Source: CAWUEZ02 sp963921355
GTDB lineage: Bacteria; Pseudomonadota; Alphaproteobacteria; Thalassobaculales; Thalassobaculaceae
NCBI GenBank assembly: GCA_963921355.3
Contig: OZ001190.1
Span: 2,232,001-2,296,000, forward strand
DNA: 64,000 nt
Direction: 5' to 3'
Below the pieces are notes generated by a model, which was not told where the DNA came from, made no database searches, and saw nothing but the letters and a program-made list of their open reading frames with translations. Shown one piece after another: positions 1-7,798 of this stretch. The position numbers and the translations under genes are program-made. How positions within the stretch are numbered: the stretch's first letter is position 1; the number at the start of each line of letters is the position of its first letter.

Positions 1-437
1 CAGCCGCCCATGTCCATGTCGAACAGTTCGGCCGGATCGGACAGGTAGATCTGGTCGACATCGTTGTAGATCGCCCGACCCTCGCCCCCAGCGAGTTCGG
101 GAATCGCATAGCGGTAGTTCGTGAAACCGGTTTTCCAGCGCGACCGGTCGAACCCTTTCAGGTTCTTCATCAGGTAGATCTCGTAGCGGCGCGCCGGATT
201 GCGCACCTGGCGGATCGACCATACGAAGACCCGCTCGGCACGGTGCTGGGCGGTCTCGGTTCCGAGAAAGATGCGCACCGGCGGCAGCGGGCTCGGCTCG
301 GTGCCCGGCTCAACGTCCAGCACGACCCGTTCGAGGGTCTCCCGCGTTCCCGGCGGCCGCGCGCGATTGAAGCTCAGCAGGTGCCCGATGCGCTTGTGAT
401 AGTACTTGGTCTTGAAACTCGGTTGAGCGGCGGTCAA
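1..437 (-). CDS. Glycosyltransferase, GT-A/GT8-like, N-terminal part only
   Basis: This frame is open to the left edge of the window, so only about the first 145 residues are present. The segment ends in a DVDQIYL stretch, a DxD-type motif that in GT-A glycosyltransferases binds the metal and the nucleotide-sugar. The preceding residues (FLGTETAQHRAERVF, then FTNYRYAIPEL) fit the GT8-like layout. I chose a TTG start at 437 because an AGGAAAG sequence lies 8 bases upstream and no ATG is suitably placed. The acceptor is unknown. It lies 90 bases downstream of a GT29-like gene on the same strand, so the two may act on the same glycan or glycolipid. The family call is from motif reading only. Confidence 0.5.
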   Translation of the reverse strand, partial: MTAAQPSFKTKYYHKRIGHLLSFNRARPPGTRETLERVVLDVEPGTEPSPLPPVRIFLGTETAQHRAERVFVWSIRQVRNPARRYEIYLMKNLKGFDRSRWKTGFTNYRYAIPELAGGEGRAIYNDVDQIYLSDPAELFDMDMGG

Positions 438-527
438 CAGCCTGACTTTCCTGTTCAGTTCGGGGCGAGGATTAGAGCAGAGCCGCGGCCTAGGCAAGGC
501 TCGTCGCGCCAGGCCGGACTGCTCGGA

Positions 528-1907
528 CTACGCTTGCCCGGCGGTCGGCGCTGCGGCCTCCCGGGGTCCGGTCGCCTGCGCATTGTGGGTGGCCCAGCGC
601 GCGGCCAGGGCGTCGCTCAGGATCACCAGTTCGCCGCGATACTGGCTCAACGCCGTGACCAGCAGCTGGACTTCGGTGTCGATTCCATGCCCGGGGGAAT
701 AGGCGTTGGGCGTGACACTGTCACCCGGGTAGGCCCCGTCCGGGTGGCTGTAGAGATCGATGCCCGAGATCACCAGGCGATCCGGCTGCAGCGCGACCGC
801 CGTGGCGATCATGGCGGCACCATTGGTCGGCCGGACGTCGCGCCACGGCGATCCGTACAGGAACAGACCGAAGCGTTCCGCCGTCGCATAGCGAACCCGC
901 CCGGTCCAGGGCATCAGAAACCGGGTCAGGAGAAGCCGGGGTTCGGAGCGCAAGGTCTGAAGGCAGAAAATCGGGCCGCACAAGGCGGATACCGAAGCCT
1001 TCGTCCCGGTGAACACAACATCCGGACCCGTCAGAAAACCACGGCGCATCCAGACGTGTTTGACCCGAAACAGGCAGTCGAACCTTTGCGCCTCGACCAG
1101 GGGCCCTTCCGACGATGGGCCGTTGCCGAGGCACAGGATGGTCCGGGGATTGCCGAGCTCGCGGCGCAACTCCTCGATCGTGTCGATGCGCTGGACCTTG
1201 AAGGCCAGCAGTCGTCGCCAGAATGGTGAGTCCATGGTCGCCGCGACCAGCCGTTCCATCCGCTGTCGGTATGGCTTGCCGCGCCGGCGGGCCACTTTCT
1301 GGTCCTGGGTCAGCAACGGGTCGAGAACATCCAGAATGGATGGCGTCCAGGCTCCACGGTCGTCCGACAGCGTGCTGACCCGTTCGGCGGGCAGGCCCCG
1401 ATCGATCGACAATTGGCGTTGTGCTTCCGTGGCGACGAAAGCGTGTTTCACGTGCTGGAGGTCGGATGGGTCAGACAGTGTTGCAGCGTCTTCGGCGCCG
1501 GACGTCGACGGAGGTGGGGTCAACAGGACGACCGGCGCCCCCCGGTGCTCGGCCGCCGCAATCAGGCTGCGGCCGACATGGTCGCGGGGACCCAGCAGCA
1601 TCAGGCCGCGTACCCTGAGACCGACCATATAACGTCGCACGCAGACACCGATCGGCCAGGGCGGCGAGACGATCTGGGCGTCCGCGAACGTCTCCGACAA
1701 CCATTGCCGGAGCGCAGGGTTCGGGGCGCTGACGAGCAGTTCCAGCCGGGGAAACCGCTCGCGCAGGGCGTTCAATGTCGGCCCGATCGCCTCGAACGCG
1801 TGCCGGTCGTTCCCATGGACCCAGAACTTGCGCGAAACGGATCCTGAAACCAGACCGAAGCGCTCAAGCCAGGCTGGATGTCCGACGTTCGAGGACGTCC
1901 GGGTCAT
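528..1907 (-). CDS. Glycosyltransferase: Kdo-transferase-like N-terminal part fused to a GT29 (sialyltransferase-like) domain
   Basis: The 459-residue protein has two parts. Residues 25 to 130 (FWVHGNDRHAFEAIGPTLN) resemble the N-terminal Rossmann half of Kdo transferase (WaaA/KdtA). Residues about 240 to 450 look like a GT29 domain: a CLGNGPS element like the sialylmotif L start, a PTNGAAMIATA element like sialylmotif S followed by a GIDLY strand, and a late GHGIDTE stretch resembling the motif VS His and Glu. GT29 enzymes transfer sialic acid or related nonulosonates from CMP-sugars, and Kdo is also CMP-activated. I infer a CMP-keto-sugar transferase acting on a surface glycolipid. The start overlaps the stop of the upstream ELM1 gene by 4 bases (ATGA), which implies translational coupling. 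Confidence 0.6.
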   Translation of the reverse strand: MTRTSSNVGHPAWLERFGLVSGSVSRKFWVHGNDRHAFEAIGPTLNALRERFPRLELLVSAPNPALRQWLSETFADAQIVSPPWPIGVCVRRYMVGLRVRGLMLLGPRDHVGRSLIAAAEHRGAPVVLLTPPPSTSGAEDAATLSDPSDLQHVKHAFVATEAQRQLSIDRGLPAERVSTLSDDRGAWTPSILDVLDPLLTQDQKVARRRGKPYRQRMERLVAATMDSPFWRRLLAFKVQRIDTIEELRRELGNPRTILCLGNGPSSEGPLVEAQRFDCLFRVKHVWMRRGFLTGPDVVFTGTKASVSALCGPIFCLQTLRSEPRLLLTRFLMPWTGRVRYATAERFGLFLYGSPWRDVRPTNGAAMIATAVALQPDRLVISGIDLYSHPDGAYPGDSVTPNAYSPGHGIDTEVQLLVTALSQYRGELVILSDALAARWATHNAQATGPREAAAPTAGQA

Positions 1908-3046
1908 CGTCGCTGCTCCGCCGCGGTCGGCAACAGGGCGCGAACCCGCCGGACAAGCGCGTCCTCTGTCGGGTCCTCGGGCCGCCCGGCGGCCATGATC
2001 CCGTCAGCCGCGGCGAAGAACGCCGCGCGGCCGATATCCACCATGCCATGGTGCAGAATGTCGAGGTTGCGGGGCGGTACCACCCACCCATTCTGGATCA
2101 GGGCCGTGCACCAGCGTCCAAGGACATCGCGACGGCTTTGGCTCAGGGCCAGAACGGCGCCCGACAACCGCGTCCGCCAGGAGGTCGGCTGAGGCTCTAT
2201 CGGATAGATGAACAGCGGCTTCGCGGTCGCCGCCGCCTCCGCCAGCATGGACTCACTGTCGCCGGTCACCACCAGGATGTCGGCCTGGGCCAGATAGCCG
2301 AGATAGGGGTTGGCCGTCCTTTCGGCGCGCCAGCCATGGACCTCGGCCCCGGGAACGGCCTCTACGATGGCCTGTTCGGCCGCCGACCCGGTCCGCCGGC
2401 TGGTGACACAGGTGAGCGACCCTCCGGCATGATCGGCGAAGTTCTGGACGGCGACCGCCATCTCCCGGGCCGCCTGCGGTGTCAGCCTGTGGTGCGCGGT
2501 CGTGCCGCCGACCAGCAGGACTACCCGGGGCTGACCGGCGTTGGCGAGCACCTCCGGCCAGCGCTGCCGCGCCGCGTCCAGAGCAGCCACCGTCACCTGG
2601 GTTGGCGGCAGCAGGATCTGCTGCCGGTTCGGGTGGTCAGGAAACTGGAAATGCCGGCAGGTGACGGCAAGGTCGAAGTCGGCGGGCGCGTTGGCGCCCT
2701 TGCGCCCGAGTTGAACCAGTAGGGTCCTGCCACCGCTCTGGCGCTTGATCCACCGCGCGACGGGGGCAGACCGCCGGCCCATAGCAATCACCAGATCGGG
2801 CCAGGGGGCGGTCAGCGCGCCCGCGGTTCCTTTGTCGACGGCGAGCAGGCTGGCGCCCAGGATCCGATTGCTGATCCGGTTGAGCGGGGTAAACGCCAGC
2901 TCCTTGATCTCATATCGCCAGCCCAGCTTCTCGGCCAGACCGATGACCTGGGTACGATGGCCCGGGCGGTCGTCGAGCAGCAGCCAGACACGCGGGAGGT
3001 GCTGATCTTCATCCGCCGCATCCGGAGCGGCGGCAACAGGCGGCAT
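1904..3046 (-). CDS. ELM1-family (mitochondrial fission protein ELM1-like) GT-B-fold protein
   Basis: The protein matches the bacterial ELM1/DUF1022 family: an N-terminal LLDDRPGHRTQ motif, then ALTAPWPDLVIAMGRRSAP, LLVQLGRKG and DLAVT, followed by a second half with VVLLVGGTTAHH and VVTGDSESMLAEA. This is the layout of a GT28-like GT-B fold in which the GDSESM loop would bind a nucleotide-sugar. The biochemical role of the family in bacteria is poorly defined, though it is often placed among cell-envelope glycosylation genes. I prefer the ATG at 3046 (380 residues), which lies just upstream of the conserved core. A TTG at 3133 would add about 29 low-complexity residues. The stop overlaps the next gene by 4 bases. 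Confidence 0.7.
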   Translation of the reverse strand: MPPVAAAPDAADEDQHLPRVWLLLDDRPGHRTQVIGLAEKLGWRYEIKELAFTPLNRISNRILGASLLAVDKGTAGALTAPWPDLVIAMGRRSAPVARWIKRQSGGRTLLVQLGRKGANAPADFDLAVTCRHFQFPDHPNRQQILLPPTQVTVAALDAARQRWPEVLANAGQPRVVLLVGGTTAHHRLTPQAAREMAVAVQNFADHAGGSLTCVTSRRTGSAAEQAIVEAVPGAEVHGWRAERTANPYLGYLAQADILVVTGDSESMLAEAAATAKPLFIYPIEPQPTSWRTRLSGAVLALSQSRRDVLGRWCTALIQNGWVVPPRNLDILHHGMVDIGRAAFFAAADGIMAAGRPEDPTEDALVRRVRALLPTAAEQRR

Positions 3047-3242
3047 AACTGACGTCGAGGCCGGCAGAGTGGTTTCCCGCGGGTTCGGTGGCTCGCAGCA
3101 TGGGTGCACACGGCACCGGGTGACAGCTGGCAACTGGATCTAGCGTTTATCTCTCTCGGTGGCGATGGTAAAGCCCGCTCGGGCCCGGATGTCTTGCGGT
3201 CGATCATGTTCGGGCCCGTGTCCTGGGGGAACCGCGTCACAG

Positions 3243-4001
3243 ATGCCGAATCTCGCTCTCGTACGCCATGGCAAGACCGAGTGGTCGAACCAGAACCGGT
3301 TCGCCGGCTGGGAAGACGTGGCGCTGAGCGATGCCGGGCGGGCCGAGGCCCGTAGCGCGGGACGGGCCATCGTTGCCGCCGGACTGGCTTTCGATGCCTG
3401 TTTCACCTCCTTTCTGGGCCGGGCTCAGGAGACGCTGGACATCATGCAGTCTGTCATCGGCGACGCGACCGGTCCGGTGGCGCGCACGTGGCGACTGAAC
3501 GAACGGCACTACGGCGCGTTGCAGGGCCAGAACCGCGCGCGGGCCGCCCTGGAGCACGGCAACGCGAATGTGGCGGCATGGCGGCGGAGCTTCGATGCGG
3601 AACCACCGGCGCTGGGCGACGATGACCCGCGCCTGCCGGCCCGAGACCCCCGCTACAGCGGGATCGACCCGGTCCTGCTGCCCAGAACGGAAAGCCTGCG
3701 CCAGGCTGCCGACCGGGTGTCGGTGTGGTGGCGCGAGGATCTGGAGCCGCTTCTGCGCTCAGGTGCGGATGTTCTGGTGGTGGCTCACACCAGCAGCATT
3801 CGCGGCCTGGTTCGCGAGATCGACGGGCTTGATGGCGACGCCGCCGCCGGGTTCCGCATCGCCACCGCGGTGCCGCTGGTCTACCGCTTCGACGATCAGT
3901 TCGAGGTCGTGGCCCGCGACACATTGACCGCCGATTGGTCTGGACGCTTGCGCGCGTTCGTCAACAAGCGCAAACTGGTGCGTTTTATCTCCTGGGTTTG
4001 A
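3243..4001 (+). CDS. Phosphoglycerate mutase, cofactor-dependent type, divergent C-terminal half
   Basis: The 252-residue protein belongs to the 2,3-bisphosphoglycerate-dependent mutase family, which interconverts 2- and 3-phosphoglycerate. The N-terminal half is canonical: LVRHGKTEW with phospho-histidine H9, then NRFAGWEDV, WRLNERHYGALQG with E87 as the expected general acid, and AAWRRSF. The C-terminal half is unusual. The motif that is normally AHGNSLRAL reads AHTSSIRGL (H182 kept, Gly-Asn replaced by Thr-Ser), and the usual PTGIPLVYEL reads ATAVPLVYRF. The altered residues line the substrate phosphate pocket. It sits at the head of the sphingolipid region, so a role in supplying phosphoglycerate for a head group is conceivable. 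It could also be the ordinary glycolytic enzyme. The start follows a GGGGGAA sequence. Confidence 0.8.
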   Translation: MPNLALVRHGKTEWSNQNRFAGWEDVALSDAGRAEARSAGRAIVAAGLAFDACFTSFLGRAQETLDIMQSVIGDATGPVARTWRLNERHYGALQGQNRARAALEHGNANVAAWRRSFDAEPPALGDDDPRLPARDPRYSGIDPVLLPRTESLRQAADRVSVWWREDLEPLLRSGADVLVVAHTSSIRGLVREIDGLDGDAAAGFRIATAVPLVYRFDDQFEVVARDTLTADWSGRLRAFVNKRKLVRFISWV

Positions 4002-4078
4002 CCGCGCCGTGCTGGTTGATTCCCCAGGGTCCGCCACTTAGTTTCACCGATCATCGAAGCTTTCGAGGGTAGACGAGC

Positions 4079-4855
4079 ATGCTGTTTGGCAGATCGCGGT
4101 GGGCGGATCGGGGCTACAGCCTCGACAAGATGACCCTGCGCGAGTTGGTGGTCGCCTGCGTCAGCTATCCCGGCATCCAGGTGTACGCGCTGTTGAGTGC
4201 CGCCGGTATCGGGTACGTGGCCTACCAGATGTCGCTGGGCGCCGTCAGTCTCTTGGAGCTTGCGATCGCAATGGTGGCGACGGTGATCGCCTATCCCGTG
4301 GTCTGATACCTGCTTCACATGTTCTTTCTGCATGGCCGGTTCCTGTATCGCATCCCGCAGACGGCGGCGCTCTGGAAGCGCATTCACTTTGATCACCACC
4401 GGGATCCCCATGATCTGGGGGTCCTGTTTGGGGCGCTGTCGACGACGCTGCCGACGATCCTCATCGTCACCTTGCCCATCGGATGGGCCATCGGGGGGCT
4501 GACAGGGGCGATTGCGGCGGCAACCACCGGGATTGTCACGACCTGCGTCTACGAGTTCTGCCACTGCATTCAACACCTGCCATTCACGCCGAAATGGTCG
4601 TTCCTAAGGCGGATCAAGCGCCATCATCTCGCTCATCACTTCTACAGCGAGCAGGGCAACTTCGGGATTACGAACTTCTTCTGGGATCGCGTGTTCGGGA
4701 CCTTCTACGCGAACCCTGAGGACATCCAGCGCAGCGAGACTGTTTTCAACCTCGGTTACACCGGCCAGGAAACCGTTCGCTTCCCCTGGGTCGCGAAGCT
4801 TTCCGGCATCGAGCCCGACGGCCGCGCGGTGCAGCGGCGCCCGCGGCCGCGATGA
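4079..4855 (+). pseudogene. Fatty acid hydroxylase/sterol desaturase family gene interrupted by an in-frame TGA
   Basis: The two halves (4079 to 4306 and 4307 to 4855) are in the same frame and are separated only by a TGA at 4304 to 4306. Read through, they give a 258-residue membrane protein of the fatty acid hydroxylase superfamily. The histidine clusters that bind the di-iron centre are intact after the stop: HMFFLH, HFDHH, HCIQH and HHLAHH. Hydrophobic segments occur at about residues 28 to 75 and 120 to 150. The position of the stop fits a TGG tryptophan codon changed to TGA. An internal ATG at 4319 could give a 178-residue product that keeps most histidines but lacks the first membrane segments. 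In this locus an intact enzyme would plausibly hydroxylate a sphingoid base or N-acyl chain, which is inference. Confidence 0.8.
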
Positions 4856-4914
4856 CCTGGGTTTCGGGCCCGGCGCCCGGCGGGCCCATGGTTCTGCTGG
4901 CCTGGTCGTAGACC

Positions 4915-6087
4915 ATGACCTCGAGCGATCCCGCAACGGCGCCAATGGCTGATGGTTTGGTCATCAAGCCGGTGGAGACGCCGGCCGAGCGCGAGGCGTT
5001 CCTGCGGGTTCCGTGGTCGATCTACAGCGATGACCCGGCCTGGGTCCCGCCACTGCTGCAGGAACGGCGGGATTTCCTGAACCCGGCAAAAAACCCGATC
5101 TTCAAATCCGCCGACGTGCAACTCTGGCTCGCTCTCCGGAACGGCAGGCCGGTCGGTCGGATTTCGGCGCAGGTGAACGCCGCCCATCTTGCGCGCCATG
5201 ATGATGCTAGCGGGCAGTTCGGACTTCTGGAGGCCGAAGACCGTGCCGAGACCTTTCAGGCGTTGCTCACGACCGCCGAGACCTGGCTGCGGGAGCGGGG
5301 GATGCGGCGCGTGGTCGGTCCGTTCAGCCTGTCGATCAACCAGGAGTCGGGGCTGCTGGTCGACGGATATGACACCCCGCCGGTTCTGATGATGGGGCAT
5401 GCACGGCCGTACTACGCCGAACGGCTCGAAGCGGCCGGCTATGCCAAGGCCAAGGACCTGATCAGCTACCTCTACACCGAAAAACACAGTCTGCCGGCCG
5501 TGACGACACGGATGATCGAGAAGGTCTCGAGCCTTCCGGGCTTTGCCATCCGCTCGCTCAACATGCGGCGTTATGACGAGGACCTGAAGGCCATCGTCGA
5601 GATCTTCAACGACGCCTGGGCGGAGAACTGGGGCTTCATTCCGTTGTCGACGGAGGAGTTGAAGGCGCTGGCGCGCGATCTCAAGCCGATCGTACGGCCG
5701 GAGACGGTCGCGATCGCCGAGATCCACGGCCGCCCGGTGGCCATGATCATCAGCCTGCCGAACGTGAATGAGGCGATCGCCGATCTGGACGGGCGGCTTC
5801 TGCCGTTCGGCTGGGCAAAGCTGCTCTGGCGCCTGAAGGTCCGCACGCCGCGGACCGCGAGGATCCCGCTGATGGGGGTTCGCCGCGAGTATCAGAGCCG
5901 GCTCACGGGTGCCGGTATGACGCTGTGTCTGATCGACCAACTGCGCCGCGCGCATCTGAAGCTCGGCATTGAACAGGTTGAGATCTCCTGGATCCTGGAG
6001 GACAACCTGCCCGCCTTGCGCGTCGTGACGCAGTTCGACGGCGTGCCCTACAAGACCTACCGCGTGTACGCGCGCGATCTCGACTGA
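4915..6087 (+). CDS. GNAT-superfamily acyltransferase, candidate bacterial ceramide synthase (bCerS-like)
   Basis: This 390-residue protein has GNAT-type acyltransferase character, with a substrate-entry N-terminal region (PWSIYSDDPAWVPPLL) and a C-terminal acyltransferase core (GVRREYQSRLTGAGM, then EISWILEDN). In Caulobacter the ceramide synthase bCerS is a GNAT-fold protein that N-acylates the sphingoid base. The pairing of such a protein with serine palmitoyltransferase, CerR, ACP and an acyl ligase within 15 kb is the main argument for the same role here. Expected substrates are 3-ketosphinganine or sphinganine and a fatty acyl thioester. Its stop overlaps the ATG of the next gene by one base. 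I propose the function but have not aligned the protein with bCerS. Confidence 0.65.
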   Translation: MTSSDPATAPMADGLVIKPVETPAEREAFLRVPWSIYSDDPAWVPPLLQERRDFLNPAKNPIFKSADVQLWLALRNGRPVGRISAQVNAAHLARHDDASGQFGLLEAEDRAETFQALLTTAETWLRERGMRRVVGPFSLSINQESGLLVDGYDTPPVLMMGHARPYYAERLEAAGYAKAKDLISYLYTEKHSLPAVTTRMIEKVSSLPGFAIRSLNMRRYDEDLKAIVEIFNDAWAENWGFIPLSTEELKALARDLKPIVRPETVAIAEIHGRPVAMIISLPNVNEAIADLDGRLLPFGWAKLLWRLKVRTPRTARIPLMGVRREYQSRLTGAGMTLCLIDQLRRAHLKLGIEQVEISWILEDNLPALRVVTQFDGVPYKTYRVYARDLD

Positions 6088-6914
6088 TGGGCGACGCCCC
6101 ATCCGGTGTGCCGTCCCCGCAGTTCGACGTCCTGGTGCTGGCCGGCGATCGCGGCCCGGATGACCCGTTGGTGAAGGCGACCGGGGTGCCTCACAAGTGC
6201 CTCGTACCGGTCGGTGGAAAGCCGATGGTCGAACGCGTGGTCGGTGCCCTGGATGCAAGCCCGTGGGTTCGCCGGATCGCCCTTTCCGTTGCGGACCAGC
6301 AGGCGATCGAAGCCCTACCGAGCCTGCGCCCCCTCGTGGCGGCCGGGCGGGTGATCACCGTAGCGATGGCGGGATCCCCGAGCCGCAGCGTGTTGAGCGC
6401 CCTCGAGACGATGACCCCGCAATTCCCGCTGCTGATCACGACCGCGGACCACGCCTTGCTGACGGCTGAGATGGTCGACCATTTCTGCTCGGCCTGTGCG
6501 GAGGCTGGTGGGGATGTCGGGGTCGGCGTCACCGGTGAGCGCGTGGTTTCAAGCCGCTACCCCGAGACCAAGCGGACCTATCTGAGGTTTCGCGACGACC
6601 GCTATTCCGGCAGCAACCTGTTTGCGCTCATGTCGCCGGCGGCCACCGCTGTCGTGCGGCTGTGGGTCCGTGTCGAGCAGCAGCGAAAGCAGCCGTGGCG
6701 GATTGCCAGTGTCTTCGGACCGTCGCTTCTGATCGGCTATCTGCTCGGACGCATGAGTCTGGATCAGGCGTTGGAGAAGGTCTCGGCCCGGCTCGGCCTG
6801 ACCGTCGGCGCGGTCCGGTTTCCGTTTCCGGAGGCGCCGATCGACGTCGACAAACCGGAAGACCTGGTTTTGGTCGAGGAGATCGTCAGACGACAGGGTG
6901 GACTGAGCGCCTAG
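6087..6914 (+). CDS. GT-A nucleotidyltransferase (MobA/NTP_transf_3-like), candidate head-group activator
   Basis: The 275-residue protein starts with the nucleotide-binding loop VLVLAGDRG and the lysine element HKCLVPVGGKPMVERV. It has an ITTADHALL metal-site strand and the C-terminal PIDVDKPEDL typical of GT-A nucleotidyltransferases. MobA-like annotation is common for this fold, but the context argues against molybdenum cofactor work. The gene overlaps the acyltransferase by one base (TGATG), so it is probably co-translated with it. In Caulobacter, CpgD activates 3-phosphoglycerate with CTP for ceramide phosphoglycerate synthesis, and this gene or its neighbour at 6934 could be the equivalent. 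The substrate cannot be read from the motifs. Confidence 0.65.
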   Translation: MGDAPSGVPSPQFDVLVLAGDRGPDDPLVKATGVPHKCLVPVGGKPMVERVVGALDASPWVRRIALSVADQQAIEALPSLRPLVAAGRVITVAMAGSPSRSVLSALETMTPQFPLLITTADHALLTAEMVDHFCSACAEAGGDVGVGVTGERVVSSRYPETKRTYLRFRDDRYSGSNLFALMSPAATAVVRLWVRVEQQRKQPWRIASVFGPSLLIGYLLGRMSLDQALEKVSARLGLTVGAVRFPFPEAPIDVDKPEDLVLVEEIVRRQGGLSA

Positions 6915-6933
6915 GCCGGTCGGCCACGCGCTG

Positions 6934-7692
6934 TCAGGCGACCGTGTGCTGGGGCTGCTTCGGCCAGGTCGAAACCATCTGGCGGGCGTGCTTGACGTCG
7001 ACCGGATAGTCGATCTCGCACCAGTCGTGACCGGTGACGCTGACGGCTTGAACGGTCATTTCCTGCGCCAGTGCCGCGATCACCGACAGGTACCACTGGC
7101 GCAGCGCCTGCGGATGGATCATGCAGTCTTCCAGGGCCTGGACGAACCGCTCGGGGCCTTCATTGCGGAACAGCAGCATGCCGATCGACTCGCCGTTGAC
7201 CCGGTCGCTCGGCAGCGTCTTACCGATATCGAGCAGTCTGTTTCCGTCCAGTTCGACCTTCATGTCATCGTCGTCGTATCGAGCCTTGGCGTCGATGGCG
7301 AGACTGATCGGTGCGGCGGGGCTGTTGAGCAGTGTTTCAAGCACCCCCGGGCTGAACAGGGTATCGCTGTTGAGCAGCAGGAAGTCCCCGGTCATTTCCG
7401 AACGCGCCATCCAGCAGGTCGCCAGGTTGTCGGCGACGCCATAGAACGGGTTGTAGGTCGCGGTGAACCGCGCCTGCGGCCACAGCCGGCCGAGATGGTC
7501 GAGATCCCGCTGAACGGCCGGCAGGTTGAAGCCGGCGAGAAACACGATGTCGGTCACCCCAAGCGGCACCAGGGCCTCAACCTGCCACTCCAGGATGGAC
7601 TTTCCACCAATGTCGAGGAGGGCCTTCGGCTCGGATTCCGTCAATGGGAGCAAGCGTTTGCCTTGACCGGCGCCAATGATCAGTGCTTTCAA
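6934..7692 (-). CDS. Sugar-phosphate-type nucleotidyltransferase (NTP_transf_3 family)
   Basis: The product opens with LKALIIGAGQGKRLLPLT and EPKALLDIGGKSILEWQ, the standard G-x-G-x-R and lysine signature of nucleotidyltransferases that make CDP-, dTDP- or UDP-activated small molecules. LLLNSDTLF supplies the metal-binding aspartate and EIDYPVD the C-terminal acidic site. The protein is 252 residues from a TTG at 7692, which follows GGGGA by 10 bases and begins right at the conserved core. A longer frame upstream has no homology-like content. The gene is convergent with the GT-A gene at 6087 and divergent from the phosphoesterase at 7799. It resembles choline- or phosphoglycerol-type cytidylyltransferases in length. 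It is the second candidate for phosphoglycerate cytidylyltransferase. Confidence 0.65.
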   Translation of the reverse strand: MKALIIGAGQGKRLLPLTESEPKALLDIGGKSILEWQVEALVPLGVTDIVFLAGFNLPAVQRDLDHLGRLWPQARFTATYNPFYGVADNLATCWMARSEMTGDFLLLNSDTLFSPGVLETLLNSPAAPISLAIDAKARYDDDDMKVELDGNRLLDIGKTLPSDRVNGESIGMLLFRNEGPERFVQALEDCMIHPQALRQWYLSVIAALAQEMTVQAVSVTGHDWCEIDYPVDVKHARQMVSTWPKQPQHTVA

Positions 7693-7798
7693 TTCGGTCA
7701 AGTCCCCGCAGCGACGAACTCGTGATCGCAAGCGAATGCTTTGACCACAAGTCCCATCAGGCGTCAACCGCCGAGCCTTGAGGACGGCCACCGTCGAC

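Noticed and set aside
4304..4306. TGA read as selenocysteine or tryptophan
   Set aside because: No SECIS-like hairpin was seen, the family has no cysteine here, and other genes of the window use TGA as stop.
4756..6258. Long antisense open frame over the GNAT gene
   Set aside because: No domain signature; low-complexity arginine and proline content; the plus strand has a better gene.
6087..6914. Molybdenum cofactor guanylyltransferase (MobA)
   Set aside because: The fold is the same but the gene is coupled to a lipid acyltransferase, far from mobB and the other cofactor genes.
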